The notes beneath the pieces are model-generated. The model did no database searches. It was not told the DNA's origin and saw nothing but the letters and a program-made list of their open reading frames with translations. The translations under genes and the position numbers were made by a program. 64,000 nt of DNA from ZLKRG08 sp964654815 (lineage in GTDB: Bacteria > Actinomycetota > Actinomycetes > Nanopelagicales > Nanopelagicaceae), in the NCBI GenBank assembly GCA_964654815.1, contig CAZZLH010000003.1, positions 3,184 to 67,183 of the forward strand, given 5' to 3'. Each line of letters starts with the position of its first letter. The first letter of the stretch is position 1. Positions 1 through 9,368 of this stretch are shown here, one piece after another.

Positions 1-924
1 GATGCCTTTGGCGCCCCTGCAGCAGCTGCGATTATGAATGTAATCGTGCCAGATCATGTTTTGCAACAAGCAAATGTATTTAGAGGAGTTACGAGTCGAC
101 TAGGACAAATCATTGGCCCTGCGATCGGAGGCATCTCCGTTGCGCTCTTTGGCGCAAGATTAACTTTTGGTGTTACAGCTTTTACCTTTGCGATGGGCGC
201 ATTGCTATTAAAGGGAATTCAAGAGGATAAAGTAAACAAACTCGAGGATCGCGAACCATTTATCCATGAATTCAAAGAGGGTTTAAAGATTGTCCGAGAG
301 ATGCCTTGGGTCGGCGCGATGATCGTAATGGCGACTTTCCAATTGATGGTGGTAGTTGCAGCCGAGACGGTTCTGCTGCCCATAATCACCAAGAGAGAGT
401 TTGATACCAACTCAACTATGGCTTACTCGATGGCGGCCTTTGCATTAGGCGCATCGGCATCCGCTTTGTTATCTTTGAAATTAAAACCAAAGTACCCAGG
501 ACTAGTTTCGCTCTCTATCTGGTCATTATTTGCCATCATTCCTATCGCCTTGGCATTTCCAATCAATCCAACAATCGTGATTGTGGCCTACTTGATTGCT
601 GGCGTATCGGTCGGACCTTGGGATGCCTTCTGGCCAATCGCGTTACAACGTGAAGTTCCTAAGGAGAAACTCGGCCGAGTATTCGCACTAGATCATGCAG
701 GGTCGGCAGGTTTAATGCCACTTGGTATGGCACTTGTTGGTCCATTGACAGAGTGGTGGGGCGAGCAGAACTTCCTAATCTTTGCTGCTGCTTTCCATCT
801 GCTCGTGAATTACCTGGTTTTCAAAGTACCGGGCGTAAAAGAGATGAAAACTCCCGTGAAAATCGCAAATTCTTCTAATAGCGAACAAGATATTGCTTCA
901 AACATCGGACGCGAAGAACGCTGA
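1..924 (+). CDS. MFS transporter, 5' end outside window
   Basis: C-terminal part of a major facilitator superfamily permease, an integral membrane protein that moves a small solute or drug across the cytoplasmic membrane. The frame is open from base 1, so the ATG at 34 is internal and the gene begins upstream; 307 residues are visible. The segment around residues 15-45 (DHV..AN, then LGPAIGG) resembles the conserved loop and helix of efflux-type MFS proteins of the EntS class. Several hydrophobic helices follow (for example about 105-125, 140-160, 175-195 and 255-275), and the tail is hydrophilic. The substrate cannot be told. It is followed by clpX after 45 bases. Confidence 0.8.
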   Translation, partial: DAFGAPAAAAIMNVIVPDHVLQQANVFRGVTSRLGQIIGPAIGGISVALFGARLTFGVTAFTFAMGALLLKGIQEDKVNKLEDREPFIHEFKEGLKIVREMPWVGAMIVMATFQLMVVVAAETVLLPIITKREFDTNSTMAYSMAAFALGASASALLSLKLKPKYPGLVSLSIWSLFAIIPIALAFPINPTIVIVAYLIAGVSVGPWDAFWPIALQREVPKEKLGRVFALDHAGSAGLMPLGMALVGPLTEWWGEQNFLIFAAAFHLLVNYLVFKVPGVKEMKTPVKIANSSNSEQDIASNIGREER

Positions 925-969
925 AGTCCTACCATTAAACCCGTAACTTCCCCCTAATAGGAGTAGCAA

Positions 970-2253
970 ATGACCAGGATCGGCGAGGCCAACGAACTAC
1001 TTAAGTGTTCTTTCTGCGGCAAAACCCAGAAGCAGGTCAAGAAATTAATCGCTGGCCCTGGCGTGTATATATGCGATGAGTGCATCGATCTTTGCAATGA
1101 AATCATCGTCGAAGAATTATCTGAAGCCAGCGGCGCAGGCTTTGAAGAGCTACCGAAACCACATCAAATCTTTGAATTTCTAGACAACTATGTAATCGGC
1201 CAAGAGCGTGCCAAGAAGTCACTTTCGGTTGCGGTCTATAACCACTACAAGCGTGTTCAGTCTGGTGAATCCCGTCGTGATGGCGCAGTGGAATTAGCTA
1301 AATCCAATATCTTGCTACTTGGCCCAACCGGTTGCGGCAAGACTTTAATGGCGCAGACTCTGGCACGTATGTTGAATGTGCCATTTGCGATTGCTGATGC
1401 TACGGCGCTAACTGAGGCGGGTTACGTCGGCGAAGATGTCGAGAATATTCTGCTTAAACTTTTGCAAGCAGCGGATTACGATGTGAAGAAAGCCGAGACC
1501 GGAATCATCTATATCGATGAGATAGACAAAGTAGCGCGCAAGGCAGAGAACCCATCAATCACCAGAGATGTCTCGGGCGAAGGTGTACAGCAGGCGCTGC
1601 TAAAGATTTTAGAGGGCACTGTCGCATCAGTCCCACCTCAAGGTGGACGTAAGCACCCTCATCAAGAGTTCATCCAAATCGATACCACCAATGTCTTATT
1701 TATCGTTGGTGGTGCATTTGCCGGCCTAGAGAAGATCGTCGAAAGTCGTGCTGGAAAGTCAGGCGTTGGATTTAATGCGCCACTGCGCACCGCAGAAGAT
1801 CGAGAGAGCGCTGATGTTTTTGCAGATGTGATGCCGGAGGATCTATTGAAGTTCGGTTTGATTCCCGAGTTCATCGGTCGCCTTCCAGTAATCACCTCCG
1901 TAGCTAGCCTTGATAAGAGCGCGCTGATTCAGATTCTCACTGAGCCAAAGAATGCGTTGGTACGTCAGTATCAGAAACTCTTTGAATTAGATGGCGTGGA
2001 GTTGGACTTTGAAGTTGGTGCACTTGATGCCATCGCCGAATTGGCGCTAAAGCGCGGCACCGGCGCACGTGGCCTACGTGCAATCATGGAGCATGCGCTT
2101 TTGGGTGTTATGTATGACGTGCCAGGCCGTAATGATGTTGAGAAAGTCATTGTCACTGCAGAATGCATAACTGCCGATGCAGCGCCAAAGATTCAGCTTC
2201 GAAGCGGCGATGCAATTAAGCGATCCAAGCGCAGCGAAGAGAAGAGCGCCTGA
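970..2253 (+). CDS. clpX: ATP-dependent Clp protease ATP-binding subunit ClpX
   Basis: AAA+ unfoldase that recognises tagged proteins, unfolds them with ATP and feeds them to the ClpP peptidase in the cytoplasm. At 427 aa it has the usual ClpX length. The N-terminal zinc-binding domain has four cysteines (C13, C16, C35, C38). Walker A GPTGCGKT lies at 118-125, the pore motif GYVG at about 151-154, Walker B IIYIDEID at about 179-186, and the sensor-2 region RGTGARGLR near the C-terminus. A GGAG Shine-Dalgarno sequence 8 bases before the ATG supports this start. clpP is not in the window; it would be expected upstream. valS follows after 36 bases. Confidence 0.97.
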   Translation: MTRIGEANELLKCSFCGKTQKQVKKLIAGPGVYICDECIDLCNEIIVEELSEASGAGFEELPKPHQIFEFLDNYVIGQERAKKSLSVAVYNHYKRVQSGESRRDGAVELAKSNILLLGPTGCGKTLMAQTLARMLNVPFAIADATALTEAGYVGEDVENILLKLLQAADYDVKKAETGIIYIDEIDKVARKAENPSITRDVSGEGVQQALLKILEGTVASVPPQGGRKHPHQEFIQIDTTNVLFIVGGAFAGLEKIVESRAGKSGVGFNAPLRTAEDRESADVFADVMPEDLLKFGLIPEFIGRLPVITSVASLDKSALIQILTEPKNALVRQYQKLFELDGVELDFEVGALDAIAELALKRGTGARGLRAIMEHALLGVMYDVPGRNDVEKVIVTAECITADAAPKIQLRSGDAIKRSKRSEEKSA

Positions 2254-2275
2254 TTTTCATAAAGTTTTTTTAATC

Positions 2276-2281
2276 TAGACT
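2276..2281 (+). promoter_or_regulatory. -10 box TAGACT before valS
   Basis: TAGACT lies 8 bases before the valS ATG and no Shine-Dalgarno sequence is visible. The spacing would give a leader of zero to two bases. The box is the same hexamer as the one before gabT. No good -35 box is seen. The spacing is slightly longer than in the other leaderless cases, so this is a weaker call. Confidence 0.45.
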
Positions 2282-2289
2282 AATCCGCT

Positions 2290-4866
2290 ATGACGCGAGA
2301 ATTGCCAACAGGTTTCGTACCTGCTGACATTGAACCCCCGCTTTACCAGAAGTGGTTAGATGCTGGCTATTTCACCGCAAATCCAAAATCAGATAAGCCG
2401 CCATTCACGATCGTTATTCCACCGCCGAATGTCACCGGCTCCTTACATATCGGCCACGCGTTAGATCACACCTTGCAAGACACTTTGGTTCGCATGAAGC
2501 GCATGAAGGGCTTTGAGACTTTATGGCTGCCTGGCATGGATCATGCCGGAATCGCAACGCAGAACGTGGTCGAACGACAATTAGCAGCTGATGGCAAATC
2601 ACGCCATGACTTTGGCCGTGAAGATTTCATTAAGAAAGTTTGGGAATGGAAGGCCGAATCGGGCGGAGCGATTCTCGGTCAGATGAAGAGATTAGGCGAC
2701 TCAGTTGATTGGAGTCGCGAGCGCTTCACGATGGATGAAGGTCTATCACGTGCAGTACTAACAATTTTCAAACGGCTTTACGATGCTGAATTGATCTATC
2801 AAGCAGAGCGCATCATCAATTGGTGCCCACGCTGTTTGACTGCACTCTCCGATATAGAAGTCGATTACCACGAGATTGATGGTGAGTTCGTACAGATTCG
2901 TTATGGAGCTGATGGCGAGGACCAGATTTGGATTGCAACCACACGTCCAGAGACGATGTTGGGCGATGGCGCAGTAGCGGTTAATCCAAATGACGAACGC
3001 TACAAAGACATGATCGGCAAGAAGGTACGCCTTCCTTATGTAAATCGCTTGATCCCGGTTATTGCAGATGAGTTGGTTGATCCTGATTTCGGTACCGGCG
3101 CCGTGAAGGTAACTGCGGCGCACGATCCAAATGACTTTGAGATGGCGGTCCGACATAACGTGCCGATGATCATCATCATGAATGAGCACGGGGTAATGGA
3201 GGGCACCAATACTCAATTCGATGGCCTAGATCGCTTCGAAGCTCGCCGCGGGGTAGTAGAGCAACTACGTAAAGATGGCTTGCTCGGCTGGGAGAAGCGT
3301 CCTTACAAACATAGCGTTGGGCATTGTTCACGTTGCAATACCATCGTCGAACCCAGACTCTCACTTCAGTGGTTCGTAAAGGTTGGACCACTTGCCAAGA
3401 TGGCTGGCGATGCAGTGCGCACCGGCAAGGTGAAGATCTCTCCTAAAGAGATGGAAGCGCGTTACTTCGAGTGGGTAGATAACATGCACGATTGGTGCAT
3501 CTCGCGCCAACTATGGTGGGGCCATCGCATTCCGGTTTGGTATGGCCCAAACAATGAGATCAAAGTGATTGGTCCAGATGAAAAAGCCCCCGAAGGTTGG
3601 CGCCAAGATGAAGATGTTTTGGATACCTGGTTCTCCTCTGCGCTTTGGCCATTCTCAACACTTGGATGGCCCGATAACACTGATGATCTAAAGAAGTTCT
3701 ATCCAAATTCAGTCTTGGTTACCGGGTATGACATTCTCTTCTTCTGGGTCGCGCGCATGATGATCTTTGGCCTATTTGCGATGGATGGCAAACAACCATT
3801 TGATGTGATTGCGCTTCATGGACTAGTGCGCGACAAATTTGGTAAGAAGATGTCCAAATCAAAGGGCAATGTGATTGATCCGCTTGAATTCATGGATAAG
3901 TACGGCTCTGATGCGCTTCGTTTCTCACTGGCTCGTGGCGCGAACCCAGGAGCTGATCAAGCGCTCGCAGAGGAGTGGATTGGCGGAGCCCGTAATTTCG
4001 CCACCAAGCTCTGGAATGCCACACGTTTTGCGCTGATGAATGGCGCAAATGTCGCTGGTGAATTGCCTGATTTCAATTCGCTGAATGCGATTGATCGCTG
4101 GATCTTAAGTAGGTTAAATGAGACTATCGCAGAGGCGGATCAATTACTTGAGCACTACGAATTCGCAAAAGCGTCAGAGTTGATCTATCACTTCGCTTGG
4201 GATGATCTCTGCGATTGGTATTTGGAGCTCTCCAAAGATGCCTTCCAAAAAGGCGACGCGGCTGCCACCAAACGAGTTTTGGGACATGTGTTAGATCAAT
4301 TGCTCAGGTTGATGCATCCGATCATGCCATTTATCACCGAAGAGCTCTGGACCACTTTGACCGGCCAGGAGTCATTGGTAATTGCTAAGTGGCCAATTGC
4401 AAACCCAACTCAAATCGATGGATCTGCCAAAGCGATAGTCGCACAACTTCAGGAAGTCATTACTGAAGTGCGCAGATTCCGAAATGATCAAGGTATCAAG
4501 ACCAGCCAGAAGATACCGGGTCGACTAGTTGTGCCAAATGAGCTTGCGCCATACGCATCAGGAGCAGAGTTCTTGCTCAAGCTTGAAACAGGTGATTTCA
4601 CACCATCTGCGAAATTGGAGATTGGCGCAATTCGTGCCGAGTTTGATTTAACCAGCGCAATTGATGTTGGTGCCGAGCGCGCACGCCTATCTAAAGATCT
4701 CGCCACTGCAGAGAAAGATCGCGCCACCGCAACTGCAAAATTAGGCAACGAAGGATTCATGGCGAAAGCTCCCGAAAACGTGGTCGTAGAGATTCGTGAG
4801 CGGCTAGCTAAATGCGATCAAGATATTGAGCGCATCAAAGCGCAATTAGCTTCGCTTCCCTCATGA
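2290..4866 (+). CDS. valS: valyl-tRNA synthetase
   Basis: Class I aminoacyl-tRNA synthetase that charges tRNA-Val and edits threonine. The HIGH signature is at residues 53-56, after PPPNVTGSL, and KMSKS is at 520-524, so both halves of the active site are intact. The editing domain lies between them, followed by the anticodon-binding domain and a C-terminal charged coiled coil (about 790-858) typical of ValRS. The 858 aa length is normal. The stop codon overlaps the folC start (ATGA), so valS and folC are translationally coupled. No Shine-Dalgarno sequence precedes the start; a TAGACT box sits 8 bases upstream. Confidence 0.97.
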   Translation: MTRELPTGFVPADIEPPLYQKWLDAGYFTANPKSDKPPFTIVIPPPNVTGSLHIGHALDHTLQDTLVRMKRMKGFETLWLPGMDHAGIATQNVVERQLAADGKSRHDFGREDFIKKVWEWKAESGGAILGQMKRLGDSVDWSRERFTMDEGLSRAVLTIFKRLYDAELIYQAERIINWCPRCLTALSDIEVDYHEIDGEFVQIRYGADGEDQIWIATTRPETMLGDGAVAVNPNDERYKDMIGKKVRLPYVNRLIPVIADELVDPDFGTGAVKVTAAHDPNDFEMAVRHNVPMIIIMNEHGVMEGTNTQFDGLDRFEARRGVVEQLRKDGLLGWEKRPYKHSVGHCSRCNTIVEPRLSLQWFVKVGPLAKMAGDAVRTGKVKISPKEMEARYFEWVDNMHDWCISRQLWWGHRIPVWYGPNNEIKVIGPDEKAPEGWRQDEDVLDTWFSSALWPFSTLGWPDNTDDLKKFYPNSVLVTGYDILFFWVARMMIFGLFAMDGKQPFDVIALHGLVRDKFGKKMSKSKGNVIDPLEFMDKYGSDALRFSLARGANPGADQALAEEWIGGARNFATKLWNATRFALMNGANVAGELPDFNSLNAIDRWILSRLNETIAEADQLLEHYEFAKASELIYHFAWDDLCDWYLELSKDAFQKGDAAATKRVLGHVLDQLLRLMHPIMPFITEELWTTLTGQESLVIAKWPIANPTQIDGSAKAIVAQLQEVITEVRRFRNDQGIKTSQKIPGRLVVPNELAPYASGAEFLLKLETGDFTPSAKLEIGAIRAEFDLTSAIDVGAERARLSKDLATAEKDRATATAKLGNEGFMAKAPENVVVEIRERLAKCDQDIERIKAQLASLPS

Positions 4867-6200
4867 TTAGCGCCGAAGATCGAGAGCGATTAGCTGCGAT
4901 CGAGCAGGCTCTTCTGGCGCGTTGGCCAGAGACTCGTATCGAACCCTCATTGGATCGCATCTCCTTGCTATGCGATGCACTTGGCTCCCCTCAGCTTTCT
5001 TACCCCACAATTCATATCGCGGGCACAAATGGCAAGACCTCTACCACCAGATTTATCGACTCCTTGCTCTTTGCACATGGACTTCGCACCGGAAGATTCA
5101 CCAGTCCACATCTAGAGGATTTTCGCGAACGCATCTCTATAAATGGTGATCTGATCGATGCTCAAGAGTTGATCTTCAATTACAACGATATCGCCGCATA
5201 TCTAGATTTTGTGGATTCAAAATCACCTCACCCAATCTCATTCTTTGAGGCGGTGACTGCGCTAGCCATGGTCGCCTTTGCCGAGCACCCAGTCGATGTA
5301 GGAATTTTTGAAGTAGGAATGGGCGGAACTTGGGATGCGACCAATGTGATTGAACCAGCAGTGTCCGTGATAACGCCAATCGGTATGGACCATATGCAAT
5401 ATCTTGGTGAGAGCATTACGGAGATTGCACAAAACAAGGCAGGAATCTTGAAATCAAAGGCCTTTGCCGTATTGGCTAGCCAAGAGCCGGAGGTTGCGAA
5501 AGTACTTCTTGCCAAGGCCGCTGAGTTAAATGTTGAAGTGGCTCGCGAGGGAATTGAATATGAAGTCATGTCACGGCAGATCGCAGTGGGTGGACAGCTA
5601 CTTACCATCCGAGGTACCAAGGATGTTTATTCAGATCTTTTCTTGCCGCTACATGGCAAGCATCAAGGTACAAATGCTGCCGCTGCATTGGTGGCGGCAG
5701 AGGCATTCTTTGGTGATCAACCTCTGGATTTAGAGGCAGTGCGCGCCGGTTTTGCCGCAGCTACCTCACCGGGACGTTTTGAAATCATCCAACGCGATCC
5801 CACCGTCATCTTGGATGCGGCTCACAATCCTCATGGCGCTCGAGTGTTGGCAAATACCCTGCAAGAGGAGTTCACCTTCGGACGGGTAATTGCAGTGGTC
5901 GGGGTATTTGCAGATAAGGATGCCGAGGGGATATTAAATGAACTTAAGGATGTGGTCGATGGCGTCATTGTCACTCAGAGCTCCTCGCCACGCGCCCTTG
6001 CCGCCGATGAATTGGCCAAGATCGCCCGCCAACATCTCGATCCGCAGCGAGTCTTCGTTGAGCCGGATTTGAGAAGCGCGCTGAAGAAGGCGCTTGAAGA
6101 TGGCAATCATCCGTTAGAAGAGGATAGCGTCGGGGTGCTGATCACTGGTTCGGTAATCACGGTCGGGGAGGCGCGTGCCTTGCTGAAAGAGCTTAGTTAG
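4863..6200 (+). CDS. folC: folylpolyglutamate synthase / dihydrofolate synthase
   Basis: ATP-dependent Mur-ligase-family enzyme that adds glutamate to dihydropteroate or folates, giving retained polyglutamated cofactors in the cytoplasm. The 445 aa protein has the P-loop GTNGKTSTT at residues 54-62, the FTSPHL motif shortly after, and LDAAHNPHG in the C-terminal domain, all hallmarks of FolC. It overlaps valS by four bases (ATGA) and is followed, 27 bases on, by the DUF4233 gene. The valS-folC-DUF4233-ndk order is a common actinobacterial arrangement. Whether it is mono- or bifunctional cannot be read from the sequence. Confidence 0.95.
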   Translation: MISAEDRERLAAIEQALLARWPETRIEPSLDRISLLCDALGSPQLSYPTIHIAGTNGKTSTTRFIDSLLFAHGLRTGRFTSPHLEDFRERISINGDLIDAQELIFNYNDIAAYLDFVDSKSPHPISFFEAVTALAMVAFAEHPVDVGIFEVGMGGTWDATNVIEPAVSVITPIGMDHMQYLGESITEIAQNKAGILKSKAFAVLASQEPEVAKVLLAKAAELNVEVAREGIEYEVMSRQIAVGGQLLTIRGTKDVYSDLFLPLHGKHQGTNAAAALVAAEAFFGDQPLDLEAVRAGFAAATSPGRFEIIQRDPTVILDAAHNPHGARVLANTLQEEFTFGRVIAVVGVFADKDAEGILNELKDVVDGVIVTQSSSPRALAADELAKIARQHLDPQRVFVEPDLRSALKKALEDGNHPLEEDSVGVLITGSVITVGEARALLKELS

Positions 6201-6227
6201 TTGAGTCGAGAATAAAGGAGGCGGCAA

Positions 6228-6560
6228 ATGAGGATGCTAGGTGCTTCGGTTTTGGTAATGGAATCAATAGTGATGGGCTTTGCCCTACTTCTTGCTATGA
6301 AAGAGCAGAGCGCAACGGTTTTGATCATCGGCTCTCTTATCTCCTTTCTTTTATTTATCTCAGCCGCATTCCTTAAGAAACGAGTCGGCTGGATTTTTGC
6401 TTCGCTAATGCAATTGGCAATGGCCGCTTATTCAGTGGTCGTACCATCGCTTGCCATACTTGCAGTGATTTTTATTCTGCTCTGGGGCTGCGCTATCTAC
6501 TTCGGTCGAAAGGGTGAGGCCATCAGGCGAGAATTAGTCGCCAAGCGCGACGCCCAATAG
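6228..6560 (+). CDS. DUF4233 small membrane protein
   Basis: Small integral membrane protein of 110 aa with about four hydrophobic helices (roughly residues 4-23, 29-48, 53-70 and 72-91) and a basic cytoplasmic-looking tail. Its place directly after folC and before ndk, together with its size, matches the DUF4233 family found in this position in actinobacteria. No function is established for that family that I can name. A strong Shine-Dalgarno sequence AAAGGAGG 8 bases before the ATG fixes the start. Its TAG stop codon forms the first three bases of the TAGAAT box that appears to drive ndk. Confidence 0.8.
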   Translation: MRMLGASVLVMESIVMGFALLLAMKEQSATVLIIGSLISFLLFISAAFLKKRVGWIFASLMQLAMAAYSVVVPSLAILAVIFILLWGCAIYFGRKGEAIRRELVAKRDAQ

Positions 6561-6563
6561 AAT
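6558..6563 (+). promoter_or_regulatory. leaderless -10 box TAGAAT for ndk
   Basis: TAGAAT begins with the stop codon of the preceding DUF4233 gene and ends 6 bases before the ndk GTG. There is no Shine-Dalgarno sequence. The spacing puts the expected transcription start at the start codon. A weak -35-like TTAGTC lies 18 bases upstream. Confidence 0.65.
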
Positions 6564-6569
6564 GCGGGG

Positions 6570-6992
6570 GTGAGCAAAGAACGCACCTTAGTTTTGATTA
6601 AACCCGATGGCGTACGTCGCGGTTTAATTGGTGAGGTAATTGCGCGCATCGAATCCAAAGGCTATGAAGTTACTGCGATTCGAATGTTGCAAGCAGATCG
6701 TTCGATACTTGAGCGCCACTATGCAGAGCATGAAGGCAAACCGTTCTACGAACCATTGATTGAATTCATGATGAGTGGCCCGATAGTTGCGCTGATCGCA
6801 GAGGGCGAGCGAGTCATCGAAGGTTTCCGTTCATTGGCCGGAGCGACTGACCCAACTGTCGCAGCGCCCGGCACAATTCGCGGTGATCTTGCAAGAGCGC
6901 AAGCCACCAAGGTGGTTCAGAACATCGTTCATGGCTCTGACTCAGTTGAATCAGCAAATCGTGAGATTTCGATTTTCTTTGAAGGGAAGTAA
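6570..6992 (+). CDS. ndk: nucleoside diphosphate kinase
   Basis: Transfers the gamma phosphate of ATP to NDPs through a phosphohistidine, balancing nucleotide pools in the cytoplasm. The 140 aa protein is standard length. It starts with the family's TLVLIKPDGVRRGLIG and carries the catalytic histidine H121 in the motif NIVHGSD. The GTG start agrees with the N-terminus of homologues. Instead of a ribosome binding site, a TAGAAT box lies 6 bases upstream, so this gene probably also has its own leaderless transcript inside the operon. Its stop is immediately followed by the mreB ATG. Confidence 0.97.
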   Translation: MSKERTLVLIKPDGVRRGLIGEVIARIESKGYEVTAIRMLQADRSILERHYAEHEGKPFYEPLIEFMMSGPIVALIAEGERVIEGFRSLAGATDPTVAAPGTIRGDLARAQATKVVQNIVHGSDSVESANREISIFFEGK

Positions 6993-8033
6993 ATGAGCAA
7001 TTCAAATAACAGATTATCGTTTATTGGACGCGATATGGCGGTTGATTTAGGTACGGCAAATACTCTGGTGTATGTGCGCGGCCGCGGCATTGTGCTCAAC
7101 GAACCTTCAGTAGTCGCAGTTAATCAAGACACTGGCGGAATCTTGGCTGTCGGGCTAGAAGCCAAGAAGATGATTGGTCGTACTCCCGGCAATATCGTCG
7201 CGATTCGTCCTCTCAAAGATGGTGTGATTGCAGATTTTGATACCACCGAACGAATGCTTCGTTACTTCATTCAAAAAGTTCATAAGCGTCGCTATTTGGC
7301 AAAGCCTCGAATTGTTGTATGCGTGCCATCTGGTATCACTGGTGTTGAGCAGCGTGCAGTTAAGGATGCGGGATATGCCGCAGGTGCTCGTAAGGTTTAC
7401 ATTATTGAAGAACCGATGGCAGCTGCAATTGGCGCCGGACTTCCAATCCACGAACCAACTGGCAACATGGTGGTTGACATCGGTGGCGGAACCACTGAAG
7501 TCGCAGTGATTTCACTTGGCGGAATCGTCTCCTCACTTTCGATCCGCGTGGGTGGCGATGAGCTCGATCAATCAATCATTAACTGGGTTAAACGTGAATT
7601 CTCGCTGCTTTTGGGCGAGCGCACCGCAGAAGAGATCAAGATGGCGATTGGCTCTGCATATCCGATGCCAAACGAACCAGATGCTGAGATTCGCGGTCGC
7701 GATCTTGCCACCGGTCTACCAAAGACAATTGTGGTTTCAGCGGCGGAGATTCGTAAAGCGCTAGAAGAGCCAGTGAATGCCATCGTTAATGCGGTAAAAG
7801 CAACGCTTGATAAGTGTCCGCCAGAGTTGGCATCTGATCTAATGGACCGCGGCATCGTCTTAACAGGTGGCGGTGCGTTACTAAAGGGCTTGGATGAGAG
7901 ACTCCGTCGCGAGACTGGTATGCCGATTCACATCGCAGATCAACCACTTAATTGTGTGGTCGATGGATCCGGCAAGTGCATCGAAGAGTTTGAGTCACTT
8001 GAAAAAGTTCTTATCTCAGAACCTCGCCGTTAA
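6993..8033 (+). CDS. mreB: rod shape-determining protein MreB
   Basis: Actin-like ATPase that polymerises under the membrane and guides lateral cell-wall synthesis by the elongasome. The 346 aa protein has the phosphate-1 motif DLGTANTL at 17-24, phosphate-2 [11 protein letters not shown] in the middle and the adenosine motif [10 protein letters not shown] near residue 290, in the order expected of MreB. A purine-rich GAAGGGAAG Shine-Dalgarno sequence lies inside the end of ndk. It heads the mreB-mreC-mreD-mrdA-rodA block, which implies a rod-shaped or at least laterally elongating cell. Confidence 0.96.
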   Translation: MSNSNNRLSFIGRDMAVDLGTANTLVYVRGRGIVLNEPSVVAVNQDTGGILAVGLEAKKMIGRTPGNIVAIRPLKDGVIADFDTTERMLRYFIQKVHKRRYLAKPRIVVCVPSGITGVEQRAVKDAGYAAGARKVYIIEEPMAAAIGAGLPIHEPTGNMVVDIGGGTTEVAVISLGGIVSSLSIRVGGDELDQSIINWVKREFSLLLGERTAEEIKMAIGSAYPMPNEPDAEIRGRDLATGLPKTIVVSAAEIRKALEEPVNAIVNAVKATLDKCPPELASDLMDRGIVLTGGGALLKGLDERLRRETGMPIHIADQPLNCVVDGSGKCIEEFESLEKVLISEPRR

Positions 8034-8053
8034 TATCGCGAAGTAGTAAATAA

Positions 8054-8856
8054 ATGGCGCGTCCATCTGGCAGCAATCGTGGTCGATTACTGCTTACGAT
8101 GTTCATCGTCTCATCTCTGCTACTAATCACTTTGGACTTGCGCGGCGTATCGGTAATCGACGGCGTCAAGAATGGCGCTGGCACAGTTTTAGCGCCAGTT
8201 GAGCGATTTGGTAATGCAGTGGTCACGCCAGTTCGCAACTTCTTCTCAGACCTCTTCTCACTTGGTCGAACCCGTGGGACCATAAATAAGTTGAAGGAAG
8301 AGAATTCGCGTCTGAAGAATCTAGTGCTGCAACAGAAAAGCGCCGATGGTCAGGCCAAACAATTAAAGGATGCGCTCGATCTGGCTGGTAAAGCTAAGTG
8401 GCAGATAGTAAACGCCAAAGTCATGGCGCAGGGCTCTGCCGTCTCTTTCACGCAGACCATAACAATCGATCAAGGTTCGCGCGCTGGCATCAAAGCAAAC
8501 ATGACAGTGGTAAATGGCCAAGGGTTGGTGGGCGTGGTCAAATCTGTCTATCCCAATAGCTCAGTGGTTTTATTGGCATCAGACCCATCATTCAAGATCG
8601 GTGTAAGAATCGCGCGAAATCAATCAATCGGAATTTTGACCGGNNNNNNNNNNNNNNNNNNNNNNNNNNNNNNNNNNNNNNNNNNNNNNNNNNNNNNNNN
8701 NNNNNNNNNNNNNNNNNNNNNNNNNNNNNNNNNNNNNNNNNNNTATCCGCGCCTGAGACTGATCCACGAAATGCGCTGGTACCAAAAGCCCCGATTCCAA
8801 CTCCAATACCGACCGTCACGGTATTTGTGACGCCTAGCCCCACGAGCACCAAGTGA
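8054..8856 (+). CDS. mreC: rod shape-determining protein MreC (interrupted by assembly gap)
   Basis: Membrane-anchored scaffold of the elongasome, linking MreB to PBP2. Visible are a basic N-terminus, one transmembrane helix at about 14-30, a coiled coil around residues 75-110 and the start of the beta-rich domain. A 100-N gap at 8644-8743 then breaks the gene. After the gap the correct frame is not the one that continues through the Ns. It reads a proline- and threonine-rich tail ending TPSPTSTK, with the TGA at 8854-8856 overlapping the mreD ATG. For both ends to join, the missing length must be 3k+2 bases. About 60 residues are probably absent, judging from usual MreC size. Confidence 0.9.
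8644..8743. other. 100-N scaffold gap inside mreC
   Basis: Exactly 100 Ns, a placeholder. The flanking sequences share no overlap, unlike two of the other gaps, so real sequence is missing here. The two flanking mreC frames do not match across 100 bases. Confidence 0.99.
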
Positions 8857-9368
8857 TGTTGCGCAGAGAAGTTGCCCTATCGTTTCTCACTTTTGGCGTG
8901 CTCTTCTTTCTGCAAGAGGGCTTCATAAATCAAATCCGATTACCGCTCGGTGGATTCTCATTGATTCTGTTGGCCGCATTAATCTGGTCATCAATTAGCG
9001 AACCAGAGATCGCCTCCATAACTGGATTTATTGCCGGTCTTTACCTGGATCTCTCACCGACTACTGATGGACCTTTCGGGCAGTGGACCTTAGTTATGGT
9101 GCTAGCTTGTTTTCTCATCTCCTATCTGGGGTATGGCGATGATGCGGTCAATTCCAACCCAGCAGGTTTGATTCTGATGACTGTAACGGCTGTAGTTGGG
9201 ACTTTGGCTTTTTATCTATTGGTCGGCGTAATTTTCGGTTTGAACATTGGCTCTTTTGGCCAGGTAATCAAATCATTACTGGGAATTGGATTATGGAGTG
9301 CGCTCATCGCCCCGATCATCGTGCCATTTATATCGCGTACTCATAACGCCATCTATTCGGGTAGCTAA
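8856..9368 (+). CDS. mreD: rod shape-determining protein MreD
   Basis: Small polytopic membrane protein of the elongasome, about 170 aa with five or so hydrophobic helices, between mreC and the PBP2 gene. Sequence conservation in MreD is low, so the call rests on size, topology and position. The ATG at 8856 overlaps the mreC TGA and is preferred over the GTG three bases upstream. The stop TAA shares its last base with the mrdA ATG. The protein begins [11 protein letters not shown], and a PFGQ segment near residue 70 lies in the loop after a helix containing LDLSP. Confidence 0.9.
   Translation: MLRREVALSFLTFGVLFFLQEGFINQIRLPLGGFSLILLAALIWSSISEPEIASITGFIAGLYLDLSPTTDGPFGQWTLVMVLACFLISYLGYGDDAVNSNPAGLILMTVTAVVGTLAFYLLVGVIFGLNIGSFGQVIKSLLGIGLWSALIAPIIVPFISRTHNAIYSGS

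Noticed and set aside
2758..3216. Minus-strand open frame (152 codons) inside valS
   Set aside because: Shadow of valS; no recognisable domain.
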